This document shows positions 42,786 through 51,413 of a DNA stretch of 64,000 bases, piece after piece (the first letter of the stretch is position 1; every line of letters begins with the position of its first letter). The DNA lies in NCBI GenBank assembly GCA_023423335.1, contig JAFAFU010000067.1:62001-126000 (forward strand). The letters are read 5' to 3'. The translations under genes and the position numbers were made by a program. The DNA is from Bacillota bacterium. GTDB taxonomy: Bacteria; Bacillota; Clostridia; Lachnospirales; Lachnospiraceae. The notes beneath the pieces are model-generated. The model did not search any database. It was given only the letters and a program-made list of their open reading frames with translations, and was not told where the DNA came from.

Positions 42786-43409
42786 ATGGTGACTAAAATT
42801 GTAATCTGCTTGGGACTCGGATATCTGTTCGGCTGCTTTTCTACCGCATACTTTATAGGAAAGATGAACAAGGTGGATATCCGGAAATACGGAAGCGGAA
42901 GTGCCGGTACTACAAATGCATTAAGGACCTTAGGCGCCAAAGCCGGAATTATTACCTTATTGGGGGATATGCTTAAGGCGATCCTTCCTATCCTTCTGGT
43001 ACGGCTGTTAATCTTTAAGGACGTGGATTATGTACCTCTGCTCAGCCTGTATGCAGGTCTCGGGGTTGTGCTTGGTCATAATTATCCCGTATGGCTGGGC
43101 TTTAAGGGCGGTAAGGGCATCGCTGCGACCGCAGGAGTCATGGTGGCCTTTGACCCTTGGATCATTCCGGTCGGTCTGCCTCTGTTTGCGATTTCCGTGG
43201 CCTTAACCAGATATGTATCCGTGGGCTCCCTGCTGGTAGCGGTTATGTTCCCCATCTGGATCTATATTTTTTACCCGGACCAGTTACATATGCTTATAGT
43301 AGCCCTGGTATTTATGGTATTGGCATTTATAAAGCATAGATCCAACATCAAGCGTCTGATGAACGGGACGGAGAATAAATTGGGTCAGAGAGTTAAGATT
43401 AACGAATAA
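42786..43409 (+). CDS. plsY: Glycerol-3-phosphate acyltransferase PlsY
   Basis: Membrane enzyme that transfers acyl groups from acyl-phosphate (made by PlsX, 14708) to glycerol-3-phosphate. The protein has 207 residues with about five to six transmembrane helices. Conserved loops are GSGSAGTTNALRTLGAKAG, GHNYPVWLGFKGGKGIAATAG and FIKHRSNIKRLMNGTENKLG. It is tightly coupled to der and followed by gpsA, so glycerol-3-phosphate synthesis and use are encoded together. Confidence 0.96.
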   Translation: MVTKIVICLGLGYLFGCFSTAYFIGKMNKVDIRKYGSGSAGTTNALRTLGAKAGIITLLGDMLKAILPILLVRLLIFKDVDYVPLLSLYAGLGVVLGHNYPVWLGFKGGKGIAATAGVMVAFDPWIIPVGLPLFAISVALTRYVSVGSLLVAVMFPIWIYIFYPDQLHMLIVALVFMVLAFIKHRSNIKRLMNGTENKLGQRVKINE

Positions 43410-43454
43410 GTCATTATAACCACAACAGAACATAACAATCTAAGGAGGTACCGT

Positions 43455-44465
43455 ATGAGTAAAGTGGGTATATTGGGTGCTGGAACCTGGGGCTGTGCCC
43501 TGGCAATACTATTAAATGATAACGGCCATGATATTACCATCTGGACAAAGATAGAGCAGGAAGCCCGTTCCCTGGAAGAGACGCGGGACAATCTGAAGAA
43601 TTTGCCCGGTGCCAGACTTTCAGAGAAGATTAAAATAACCCTGGATCTGAAGGAGATCTGTACCGATAAGGATATTCTTGTTATGGCAGTGGCATCGCCT
43701 TATATCAGGGCAACCGCCCATGAAGCCAGCAGGTTCATCCGGGAAGGGCAGATCCTGGCCAATGTATCCAAAGGCTTGGAGGATACCACCTTAAAGACCT
43801 TATCCGATGTATTGAAGGAAGAGATCCCCCAGGCGGATATCGCCGTATTATCCGGACCCAGCCACGCGGAAGAGGTAAGCCGTCAGATTCCAACGACTAT
43901 CGTAGTCGGTGCCACTTCCAAGGAGACCGCCAGATTTATTCAGGATGTCTTTATGAACGAGGTGTTCCGGGTTTATACCAGTCCTGATATTATTGGGATT
44001 GAACTGGGTGCGTCCTTAAAGAACGTAATTGCCCTTGCCGCCGGTGTAATCGACGGATTAGGGCTCGGAGATAATACCAAAGCCGCACTGATGACACGGG
44101 GTATGGCTGAAATCAGCCGTCTGGGTGTCACCATGGGCGGAAAGCTGGAGACCTTCTCCGGTCTGTCCGGAATGGGAGACCTGTTCGTAACCTGCACCAG
44201 CAGGCACAGCCGCAACCGGCAGGCCGGTTATCTGATGGGACAGGGTCTTACGATGGAAGAAGCCATGAAGGAAGTGAACCAGGTCGTGGAAGGAGTCAAT
44301 TCCGCAAAAGCAGCCCTCCATATGGCACAAAAGTATGATGTTGAGATGCCGATCGTTGAGCAGATCAATCTGGTGCTTTTTGAAGGAAAATCTCCGAAGG
44401 AAGCCCTGGCTGACCTGTATGGCAGAGATAAACGGAAGGAATATAAAACCCTGGAGTGGGATTAA
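43455..44465 (+). CDS. gpsA: Glycerol-3-phosphate dehydrogenase [NAD(P)+]
   Basis: Makes glycerol-3-phosphate for phospholipids from dihydroxyacetone phosphate. The protein has 336 residues. The nucleotide-binding motif is ILGAGTWGCALAILL, then ANVSKGLEDTTLKTLSD, LSGPSHAEEVSRQIPT, the catalytic-lysine region GASLKNVIALAAGVIDGLG and GMGDLFVTCTSRHSRNR. AGGAGG precedes ATG 43455. In related genomes spoIVA usually follows; here about 6.9 kb lies between. Confidence 0.97.
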   Translation: MSKVGILGAGTWGCALAILLNDNGHDITIWTKIEQEARSLEETRDNLKNLPGARLSEKIKITLDLKEICTDKDILVMAVASPYIRATAHEASRFIREGQILANVSKGLEDTTLKTLSDVLKEEIPQADIAVLSGPSHAEEVSRQIPTTIVVGATSKETARFIQDVFMNEVFRVYTSPDIIGIELGASLKNVIALAAGVIDGLGLGDNTKAALMTRGMAEISRLGVTMGGKLETFSGLSGMGDLFVTCTSRHSRNRQAGYLMGQGLTMEEAMKEVNQVVEGVNSAKAALHMAQKYDVEMPIVEQINLVLFEGKSPKEALADLYGRDKRKEYKTLEWD

Positions 44466-44510
44466 TCGTAGCCCTCAGAATATTAAAACCGTAAGCCTTT
44501 GACAGATAAT

Positions 44511-44570
44511 TAAAAATAGTATGATTACGCTTGCTTACTTCTTAGCGTAATCATACTATTTAATTTTAAT
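44511..44570. terminator. Bidirectional terminator between gpsA and the xylanase gene
   Basis: AAATAGTATGATTACGCT pairs with AGCGTAATCATACTATTT as a perfect 18-bp stem. A- and T-rich tails on both sides serve both converging genes. Confidence 0.88.
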
Positions 44571-44587
44571 CTTTCAAGGCTTTTCTT

Positions 44588-45961
44588 TTATTTTTTTGCC
44601 TGCCAGTCCAGACCTGCCTGAAGATAGGAATAAAAGCATGGCTTGGGATTAACCTCCTTATCCCACAGATACAGGTTCTGCTGGTGATTGGTGTACAAAG
44701 GATAATCGTCACAGATACCGAATACGGTTACGCTGGTAATATTACACGGACCTCCGTTGTCACTGTCTGATTTAAGTAAAAGATTCATCATCTCATAATA
44801 CCGGTCTGCTTGCTTCTGAAGATTCTCAGGAGTTATTTGGTTGACTTTACCGTCAATCTCAAAGCTTAATTCCGTGATCTGTATTTCCAGTCCCAGTTCG
44901 GCAAATCGTTCCAGTGTTTTCTTAAAGCTTGACGAGGATACATCCGAGTCAAGTTCAGGTGTAATTAAGCCCACGGTTGGCTGAAGTCCCAACCCGTCGA
45001 TTAATCCCTTTTGCTTTAGATCATGGGCCATCGTATAGATTGCAAGTCTTTTGGCGGAAACAAATACATTGTAATCATTGTAGAACAGCTTAACCTCTTC
45101 CCCGGCATACTTTCTTGCATAATAAAAGGCCTTTTCAATATAGGTTTCCTTCATAATAGTATACCAGTAGCTATCCGTCATACGCCATCTTCCATCATCT
45201 GAAATGGCTTCATTTACCACATCCCAGCAATATATCACCCCGGGATAATTCTCCTGGCAATACTCCAATACCTGCTTTATGTAGCTCTCCAGACGAAGTT
45301 CCATCGTAACAGCGTCTGCCAATTCCTTTGAAACATCATAATCCTCATGAAAAAACCATTCCGGAGTCTGATTATGCCATACTAAGGTATGACCGCGCAT
45401 TTTTATCCCGTTATCAAGACAAAACTGAAGGCTGGGATCAATACTGCCAAAATTCAATGCGGGCATACCGTCGCTGTTTTCTTTAGAACCGGCCTGATCG
45501 AGCAGATAGCTGGGCTTCATTAAATTGGAGAGGGTAGTACTGTTAAAATGTTTCTTTAGAATCTCTGCCATTCCCTCATGATTAATGGCTGCAGTTGAAA
45601 CCGAACTGCCGTTAATTGCCGCCCCCATTAAAAAGTAATCGGAATAAACATCTTTCAAGGCAGAGTCTCTATCATAAACAACGCTCAATTCGGTTTCCTC
45701 CGTTTCTTTATTCGGCGCAGGGCTGATATCTTCTGTATTGTCCCCGGCAGCGGCATCATCTTCCTCCTCAGCCGGTGAAGGGGTCAGTTCTTCCGCCGTT
45801 TCACCAGGTTCCTTCGCGGAGGAGGTGGAAGCGCCGGGATTAACCTCATTATCAGATCCTGCCGGAGCATTCTCCTTCGCATTCGTGCAGGCAGTCAGAA
45901 TAAATGTACTGACCAGCCATACCGATATGGCAATGATGCAGCTTTTCGTAGTGTTTCTCAT
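44588..45961 (-). CDS. GH10 endo-1,4-beta-xylanase, lipoprotein
   Basis: Secreted, lipid-anchored xylanase of 457 residues. The signal peptide ends in the lipobox LTAC (Cys25). A low-complexity acidic Ser/Thr/Pro/Glu linker (about 27-92) leads to one GH10 domain (about 100-455). GH10 motifs are MRGHTLVWHNQTPEWFF, CWDVVNEAISDDGRW with the acid/base Glu251, YNDYN, and IQITELSFEI with the nucleophile Glu364. No carbohydrate-binding module is present. GGGAGG precedes the ATG. It lies 25 bp downstream of an AraC-type regulator, probably in one transcript, and faces gpsA. Confidence 0.93.
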   Translation of the reverse strand: MRNTTKSCIIAISVWLVSTFILTACTNAKENAPAGSDNEVNPGASTSSAKEPGETAEELTPSPAEEEDDAAAGDNTEDISPAPNKETEETELSVVYDRDSALKDVYSDYFLMGAAINGSSVSTAAINHEGMAEILKKHFNSTTLSNLMKPSYLLDQAGSKENSDGMPALNFGSIDPSLQFCLDNGIKMRGHTLVWHNQTPEWFFHEDYDVSKELADAVTMELRLESYIKQVLEYCQENYPGVIYCWDVVNEAISDDGRWRMTDSYWYTIMKETYIEKAFYYARKYAGEEVKLFYNDYNVFVSAKRLAIYTMAHDLKQKGLIDGLGLQPTVGLITPELDSDVSSSSFKKTLERFAELGLEIQITELSFEIDGKVNQITPENLQKQADRYYEMMNLLLKSDSDNGGPCNITSVTVFGICDDYPLYTNHQQNLYLWDKEVNPKPCFYSYLQAGLDWQAKK

Positions 45962-45986
45962 AAGTACCTCCCTTTGTAAAATATGA

Positions 45987-46832
45987 TTATAGACGGTGCA
46001 TTTTTCTAAATTCCACAGGTGTCATTCCTTCGTATTGTTTGAACACACAACAAAAATAACTGACATCATGGAAGCCGGTTCTTGATGCAATTTCCTTAAG
46101 GATCAGATGCTTCGGACCCGTCAGCAGCTCCTTTGCATTTTTAAGTCTGAATCGGATGAGGTATTCGAAGGGCCTCATATTGAATTCCTGCTTAAATATA
46201 CGGCAAAGGTGCTGCCCGGATACCCCTGCCGTGTTGGCCATATCAGCCAGGGAAATATCACTGTCAAAGCGATTTTGAATATACGCCAATACCGATTGCA
46301 GTGGTTTGCTTCTGAATTGCCGTTTTTTCTGCATTTCCGTTCCGATACAATAATCCAATTCAAGAAGAAACCTGTATAAATGAATGGAAGCCTCCGTTGT
46401 GGCTTTCAATCCATCTTTTTCTATCGCTGCGTATATGTCTTCGTATAATTGGTTCAACCGGTCGATATCATTTACATGATATACCAAAGAACGGCCCAGT
46501 TTAGTTACCGCACCGAAATTACTTGCCGCATACCCATCAAATAACACCCACCATGTTGTCCAGGGTTCCTCCAGTGCATAATATTCATGGGGGACTCCCG
46601 GTTCAAAGTGGAAGCCCATATTGGCTGTAATGATATACTCCTTGTTATCGATCTTTAAATAACCTTTTCCTGCTGTCGAATACAGGAAGTGATAGAGGGG
46701 AAGACCGTTGGGACGAAAACAAGGATGTTGATTCTTAAGTGAACCGGCACCTAAAACATGAATCGGCAACGCCAATGCCTCTTCTGTTATGATTGGAAAT
46801 ATCATTTTTCTTTGAATATATTCTTTATTCAT
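45987..46832 (-). CDS. AraC family transcriptional regulator
   Basis: DNA-binding regulator of 281 residues. The N-terminal cupin-like sugar-sensing domain (about 1-150, with GKGYLKIDNKEYIITANMGF and PGVPHEYYALEEPWTTWWVL) is followed by two helix-turn-helix motifs, ISLADMANTAGVSGQHLCRI and LKEIASRTGFHDVSYFCCVF, ending in TPVEFRKMHRL. ATG at 46832-46830 has AAGGAT 8 bp upstream; an in-frame ATG two codons earlier (46838) is nearer than usual. By position it is likely to control the xylanase gene and the divergent GH2 gene; the inducer is unknown but probably a xylan sugar. Confidence 0.92.
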   Translation of the reverse strand: MNKEYIQRKMIFPIITEEALALPIHVLGAGSLKNQHPCFRPNGLPLYHFLYSTAGKGYLKIDNKEYIITANMGFHFEPGVPHEYYALEEPWTTWWVLFDGYAASNFGAVTKLGRSLVYHVNDIDRLNQLYEDIYAAIEKDGLKATTEASIHLYRFLLELDYCIGTEMQKKRQFRSKPLQSVLAYIQNRFDSDISLADMANTAGVSGQHLCRIFKQEFNMRPFEYLIRFRLKNAKELLTGPKHLILKEIASRTGFHDVSYFCCVFKQYEGMTPVEFRKMHRL

Positions 46833-46867
46833 GTTCATATCCTTATATAAATGATAATATTTTGTGA

Positions 46868-46897
46868 TTGATACTTGGCTTTATGAGTAGATATAAT
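46868..46897 (+). promoter_or_regulatory. Promoter of the GH2 gene
   Basis: TTGATA (46868-46873), 18 bp, TATAAT (46892-46897), in the 188-bp divergent gap between the AraC and GH2 genes. No convincing CcpA site or long operator palindrome was found here. Confidence 0.6.
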
Positions 46898-47020
46898 ATT
46901 AATATAATTATATGTCTTAATAAAACATCGGTCAAGTGCAATATAGAGAATAAATTACTGTACAGGAAAAGATTACTTTTTCAGGCTTCATAAAAATCCT
47001 TTCGAAGGCAGGAGATAATT

Positions 47021-49822
47021 GTGACAATTAGCAGATCAGAAATATCTTTATCCGGACAATGGAGAGTAAAATTAGGTGGCATGAATGACACAAACATAGA
47101 GTATTTGAATGAAGAAATAAAGCTTCCGGGAACTTTGGAAGAAAATAAGATCGGTAACATAAATTCAAATCATAATTCAGGGGAATTAAAAAGAGAATTT
47201 ACTTATGAAGGTCCTGCAGTTTATGAGAGAACCATATTAATACCGGATGATTGGGCAGGAAAAACAATTAAGCTGTCCCTGGAACGGACGAAACCGGCCT
47301 CTGTGTATATTGACGGTTGTTTTTACGGCAGTGAAAACAGTATCAGTACCAGCCAAATTTATGATGTAACAAGTGCAATGCAACCGGGGAAACACACAAT
47401 AGCAATTGAAGTTGATAATGCATCGGGAATAATGAATTGGAGTACGATAAGGAACTCCCATGCGGTTTCTGACAGCATCCAAACTAATTGGAATGGTATT
47501 TTAGGAATGATTAAGCTTCAATGCTTTGATCATATCATGATTGATAGTGTTAAATTATACCCGGATATCGTTAATCAATCAGTAAAGGTTTCTTTAACAT
47601 TAGAAAAATTTCTCGCAAAAAAAGCGGTTGGTCATATGATTGTTAAGGCTGAGAGTTTTAACAGCACAAAGCGGCATATCGTAACTCCTGAGAGTTATGA
47701 AACAATTATGAATCCAGACGAAAACATAAAAAGCTTTGATGTAATCTATAGGCTCGGGGAGGGTGCACAGCTTTGGGATGAATTTAATCCTGCTTTATAT
47801 AAAGTATCACTTTGTCTTAATATAACCATAGACGGACAAGAGCTTTCGCCGGAAAAAGAAATCACCTTTGGTATGAGAGAATTTGGCATATGCGGTTCTC
47901 AGTTTGCAATTAATCATAATGTTACTTTCCTTAGGGGAAAACATGATGCCTGCTTATTTCCCCTTACAGGCTATACTCCTATGGATGTGGAAAGCTGGGT
48001 AAAAAGATATGAAACCGCAAAATCTTACGGAATAAATCACTACCGGTTTCATTCCTGCTGTCCGCCGGAAGCAGCATTTATTGCAGCTGACCTGACAGGC
48101 ATCTATATTCAACCGGAGCTGCCTATTTGGTCTGCCAATGCCTTTGTGGACGATGAAGAATGGTCCTATTATAAAAGAGAAGCCTTGAGAATTATTCATG
48201 AATTTGGCAATCATCCGTCCTTTGTAATGTTTGCCTGGGGGAATGAGCTTGTCGGAAGTATGGAGAGAATGTTAGAGCTTATAGACATCTCCAAAAAAGC
48301 AGATCCAAGACACTTGTATTCCCATGGTTCCAATAATTTTTTAGGGAATGTATTTCATCCTTTCGGTGTGGATTATTGGTGTACCATGTGGACTGAAGGG
48401 AAATGGGATTTTCGTAAGCCGGGTTATGGCGGCAAATATGTCAGAGGTTCCTTTGCGCATCATACCAGAGGACATATCAATAACGAAGAACCTTCTACGA
48501 TGCAGGATTACAGCAGTTCCATAGCGGGTTATCCCATGCCTGTTATCGGTCATGAAGCAGGTCAGTATCAAATTCATCCGGATTTTAAAGACCTGGATAA
48601 ATATAAAGGCGTATTGAAGCCGGTAAATCTGGAGATTTTCAAAGAAAATCTGGAAAATAACAATATGTTGAATCAGGCGGAGGAATTTTTTAAGGCTTCG
48701 GGAGCACTTTCCGTAATATGTTATCGGGAAGAAATTGAGGCTGCCATGAGAACTCTCGGTTTTGGAGGCTTTCAGCTCCTTGACCTTCAGGATTTTCCGG
48801 CCCAGGGTACGGCGCTGGTAGGAATTCTGGATTCTTTCATGGAATCCAAAGGATTAATAGAACCGCAGAAATGGAAATGCTTCTGCTCTGAAACCATACC
48901 TTTGCTCAGAATGAGTAAGTATGTGTGGAAGAATAATGAAGTATTTGAGGCAAAGGTAGAGATTGTAAATTATGGGCCCCAGACGCTTAATCATCCTGTG
49001 GTTTGGAAGATGTCCGATCGTTCGGGCAGAAGGATCGCCGCCGGTATGTGCAGCAATCCTACGCTTGAAAAAGGTAAAATTACAGAGGCCGGAGAAATTA
49101 AAATCAATTTAGCCGGTATCAGTGAAGCAGAAAAGCTCACCTTACATATTGAGATAGAAAATACGGTCTATAAAAATGAATACGGCATCTGGGTATATCC
49201 GGCTGATTTGAATACCGGAATATCCGAGGATATCAAAATCTGTAATGATATTAATGAAGCAGTAAGCTTTGCCGAAGAAGGTCGTAAGGTTTTACTAATG
49301 CCTCATAAGGCTTCGATAAAAAATTGTGTGGAAGGCGCTTTTATTCCTGATTTCTGGTGCTATTCCATGTTTAAGAAATATTCACCTCCCGGAACTCTGG
49401 GGATTTTATGTGATCCTGATCATCCGGCCTTTAACAAATTCCCTACGGAATATCACAGCAATTGGCAGTGGTGGAATATAGTCAAGAATTCAAAACCGAT
49501 CATACTGGACGACAGTTCGTATGAGGGTGAAATTCTGGTACAGGTCATCGATAATATACATAGACAGCATAAGCTGGGAATGGTCTTTGAAGGTAAGATA
49601 GGCGCAGGTAAAATTATTCTTTGCGCAGTAAATTTATTAGAGCTTAAAGATAAACCTGAGGCGAATCAATTATTATATAGCTTGATATCCTATATGAAAT
49701 CAGAGAATTTTAATCCTGTTTGGAAATTAAGCAAAGAAGGACTGAAATTCCTGCTTGAGAATGACAGCAGGAATAAAAACCACCAAATTCAGAAAGAAGA
49801 TGTAACCGATTTCTTTGGATGA
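47021..49822 (+). CDS. Glycoside hydrolase family 2 protein
   Basis: Cytoplasmic (no signal peptide) retaining glycosidase of 933 residues. Domains in order: a sugar-binding jelly roll (about 10-175), an immunoglobulin-like sandwich (about 180-300), and a TIM barrel (about 300-600) with LRGKHDACLFPLTGY, FHSCCPPEAAFIAADLTGIY, the acid/base Glu409 in FAWGNELVG and the likely nucleophile Glu512 in VIGHEAGQYQ. A C-terminal extension (about 640-933) is not recognised. The start is GTG 47021 after CAGGAG. The substrate is not evident; next to a GH10 xylanase it may act on xylo-oligosaccharide side groups. Confidence 0.88.
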   Translation: MTISRSEISLSGQWRVKLGGMNDTNIEYLNEEIKLPGTLEENKIGNINSNHNSGELKREFTYEGPAVYERTILIPDDWAGKTIKLSLERTKPASVYIDGCFYGSENSISTSQIYDVTSAMQPGKHTIAIEVDNASGIMNWSTIRNSHAVSDSIQTNWNGILGMIKLQCFDHIMIDSVKLYPDIVNQSVKVSLTLEKFLAKKAVGHMIVKAESFNSTKRHIVTPESYETIMNPDENIKSFDVIYRLGEGAQLWDEFNPALYKVSLCLNITIDGQELSPEKEITFGMREFGICGSQFAINHNVTFLRGKHDACLFPLTGYTPMDVESWVKRYETAKSYGINHYRFHSCCPPEAAFIAADLTGIYIQPELPIWSANAFVDDEEWSYYKREALRIIHEFGNHPSFVMFAWGNELVGSMERMLELIDISKKADPRHLYSHGSNNFLGNVFHPFGVDYWCTMWTEGKWDFRKPGYGGKYVRGSFAHHTRGHINNEEPSTMQDYSSSIAGYPMPVIGHEAGQYQIHPDFKDLDKYKGVLKPVNLEIFKENLENNNMLNQAEEFFKASGALSVICYREEIEAAMRTLGFGGFQLLDLQDFPAQGTALVGILDSFMESKGLIEPQKWKCFCSETIPLLRMSKYVWKNNEVFEAKVEIVNYGPQTLNHPVVWKMSDRSGRRIAAGMCSNPTLEKGKITEAGEIKINLAGISEAEKLTLHIEIENTVYKNEYGIWVYPADLNTGISEDIKICNDINEAVSFAEEGRKVLLMPHKASIKNCVEGAFIPDFWCYSMFKKYSPPGTLGILCDPDHPAFNKFPTEYHSNWQWWNIVKNSKPIILDDSSYEGEILVQVIDNIHRQHKLGMVFEGKIGAGKIILCAVNLLELKDKPEANQLLYSLISYMKSENFNPVWKLSKEGLKFLLENDSRNKNHQIQKEDVTDFFG

Positions 49823-49846
49823 AGTGGGAGGAATGAATAACCTTTG

Positions 49847-49872
49847 ATAAAAATGGAGAAGGCCATTTTTAT
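49847..49872 (+). terminator. Hairpin between GH2 and solute-binding protein genes
   Basis: AAAAATGG-AGAAGG-CCATTTTT, an 8-bp stem ending in T. It may partly terminate transcription and tune the level of the binding protein. Confidence 0.55.
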
Positions 49873-49892
49873 ATAAAAAAGGAGGATATGAA

Positions 49893-51317
49893 ATGAAAAA
49901 TTTTAAGAAACTGTTAACCGTATTATTAATGCTTTTAATGGTTACAAGCTTATCCGCTTGTGGGGGAAAGAAGGAAGATGAAACCGCTGACAAAACAGAT
50001 GCCACACCTACAACGGCACCGGAAGCAACTGCGGCGCCGGAGGCAACTCCGACTCCCGAACCGCCGAGAGATTTAGGCGGCATTAATATTACTGTCGGAG
50101 ATTGGTGGTCAACCAGTGAAGCAGTACCGCCTGCCACACAAAAGGAGGAAGATACGCTTGCTTACAGAGAGAAACTTCAGGAAGATCACAATTTTACTTT
50201 AACACAGACTAACCTGGGCAGCTGGGGCGAATATCAGGAAGTCTTTATTACCTCTACGATGGCCGGTGATCCCGCTGCTGATATCTTCATTATGGATGCC
50301 GGGTTTATACCGGAGCCTATGAAACAAGGAATGCTATATCCTGTTAATGAACTGCCAAGCTTCGGAAATTTTGAAGATGAGAAATGGAACAAGAGCATTC
50401 GAGATGCTTATACACAAAACGGAAAGACCTTTGCTTTCTCGGAAGAAGGCACCGTTGCCGGTCTGGGTGTATTCTGGAATAAGAGAATTTTCGAAGAGTC
50501 GGGTCTGGAACCTGATTTGTTATATGATTTACAGGCAAATGGCGAATGGACCTGGGATAAACTTACAGAACTGGCTAAAGTATTGACAAGAGACACAAAT
50601 AATGATGGGATAACGGACGTATATGGTATCTCCACCTGGCAGAGAGAAATCGTAAAGGCTGCCGTATTCAGTAATGGTACGGACTATGTTCGTTTTAATG
50701 AAGCAACCGGCAGATATGAGAATAACCAAATGCATGATGATTTTCTGGCGGCTGTTGAGCTGGCTGTTAATCTATATAAGGAAGGTTTAATTGCTCCCCA
50801 ACCGGAGGGCGCCGAATATACCTACTTCGTAGATGCTTTTGCTACCGGTCAGGCCGCGATGTGCCCGGCTGAGTGGTACCGAAATTCCTCCTTCCAAAAC
50901 ATGGAGGATGATTGGGGCTTTGTATTCTTCCCGATCGGACCGGGACCCAATGCCAAGACGCAGACGATGTTTTACAGTAATCCTAGAATTATGCCGACCG
51001 GTCTGGATGCGCAATACGCAGATAATGTAGCATTTGCATACAGTGCCTGGGTTTCTGATGTTCCCGGCTATGAGGAGGATAATTCTTTAACGGAATATTA
51101 TGCGGTAACGAGAGATACCCGGGTGGTTGAAGAGACCGTTCGGCCGATGCTTGAAGGTGACGGTGTATTTTCTTTAGTATACATGGTTCCGGGCTTAAGC
51201 TTCCGGCATGGTGCCAATGAAGATAACGGCGGTTTAGGAGAATTGTCAGCGATTGAAATAGCGGAAGCGGCATCTATGGTCTATGACAGTATTATCAATG
51301 ATTTTTATACCGAATAA
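49893..51317 (+). CDS. ABC transporter extracellular solute-binding lipoprotein
   Basis: Surface lipoprotein of 474 residues, family 1 type of sugar-binding proteins. The lipobox LSAC gives Cys23. A Thr/Pro/Ala/Glu-rich linker (about 28-56) is followed by the binding domain, with GDPAADIFIMDAGFIPEPM, GVFWNKRIFEESGLEPDLLY, WTWDKLTELAKVLTRDTNND and AMCPAEWYRNSSFQ. An AAAGGAGG site precedes the ATG. No permease or ATPase genes follow; spoIVA is next. It must use transport proteins encoded elsewhere. The context suggests an oligosaccharide ligand. Confidence 0.9.
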   Translation: MKNFKKLLTVLLMLLMVTSLSACGGKKEDETADKTDATPTTAPEATAAPEATPTPEPPRDLGGINITVGDWWSTSEAVPPATQKEEDTLAYREKLQEDHNFTLTQTNLGSWGEYQEVFITSTMAGDPAADIFIMDAGFIPEPMKQGMLYPVNELPSFGNFEDEKWNKSIRDAYTQNGKTFAFSEEGTVAGLGVFWNKRIFEESGLEPDLLYDLQANGEWTWDKLTELAKVLTRDTNNDGITDVYGISTWQREIVKAAVFSNGTDYVRFNEATGRYENNQMHDDFLAAVELAVNLYKEGLIAPQPEGAEYTYFVDAFATGQAAMCPAEWYRNSSFQNMEDDWGFVFFPIGPGPNAKTQTMFYSNPRIMPTGLDAQYADNVAFAYSAWVSDVPGYEEDNSLTEYYAVTRDTRVVEETVRPMLEGDGVFSLVYMVPGLSFRHGANEDNGGLGELSAIEIAEAASMVYDSIINDFYTE

Positions 51318-51413
51318 ATTTGCAATAAATTCGATGTGAACAAGTATATTTCCCATATCATAGAATGAAACAGCCCTGCATATCTTTAACTATAACCATA
51401 AGGAGGTTGACAT

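Noticed and set aside
46833..47020. CcpA (cre) or AraC operator in the divergent gap of the carbohydrate island
   Set aside because: No sequence close to the cre consensus and no clear pair of direct repeats could be found by eye.
51351..51366. Possible sigma-E promoter before spoIVA (TATATT and CATAGAAT)
   Set aside because: The -10-like motif is good, but the spacing to the -35-like motif is only about 8 bp instead of about 14.
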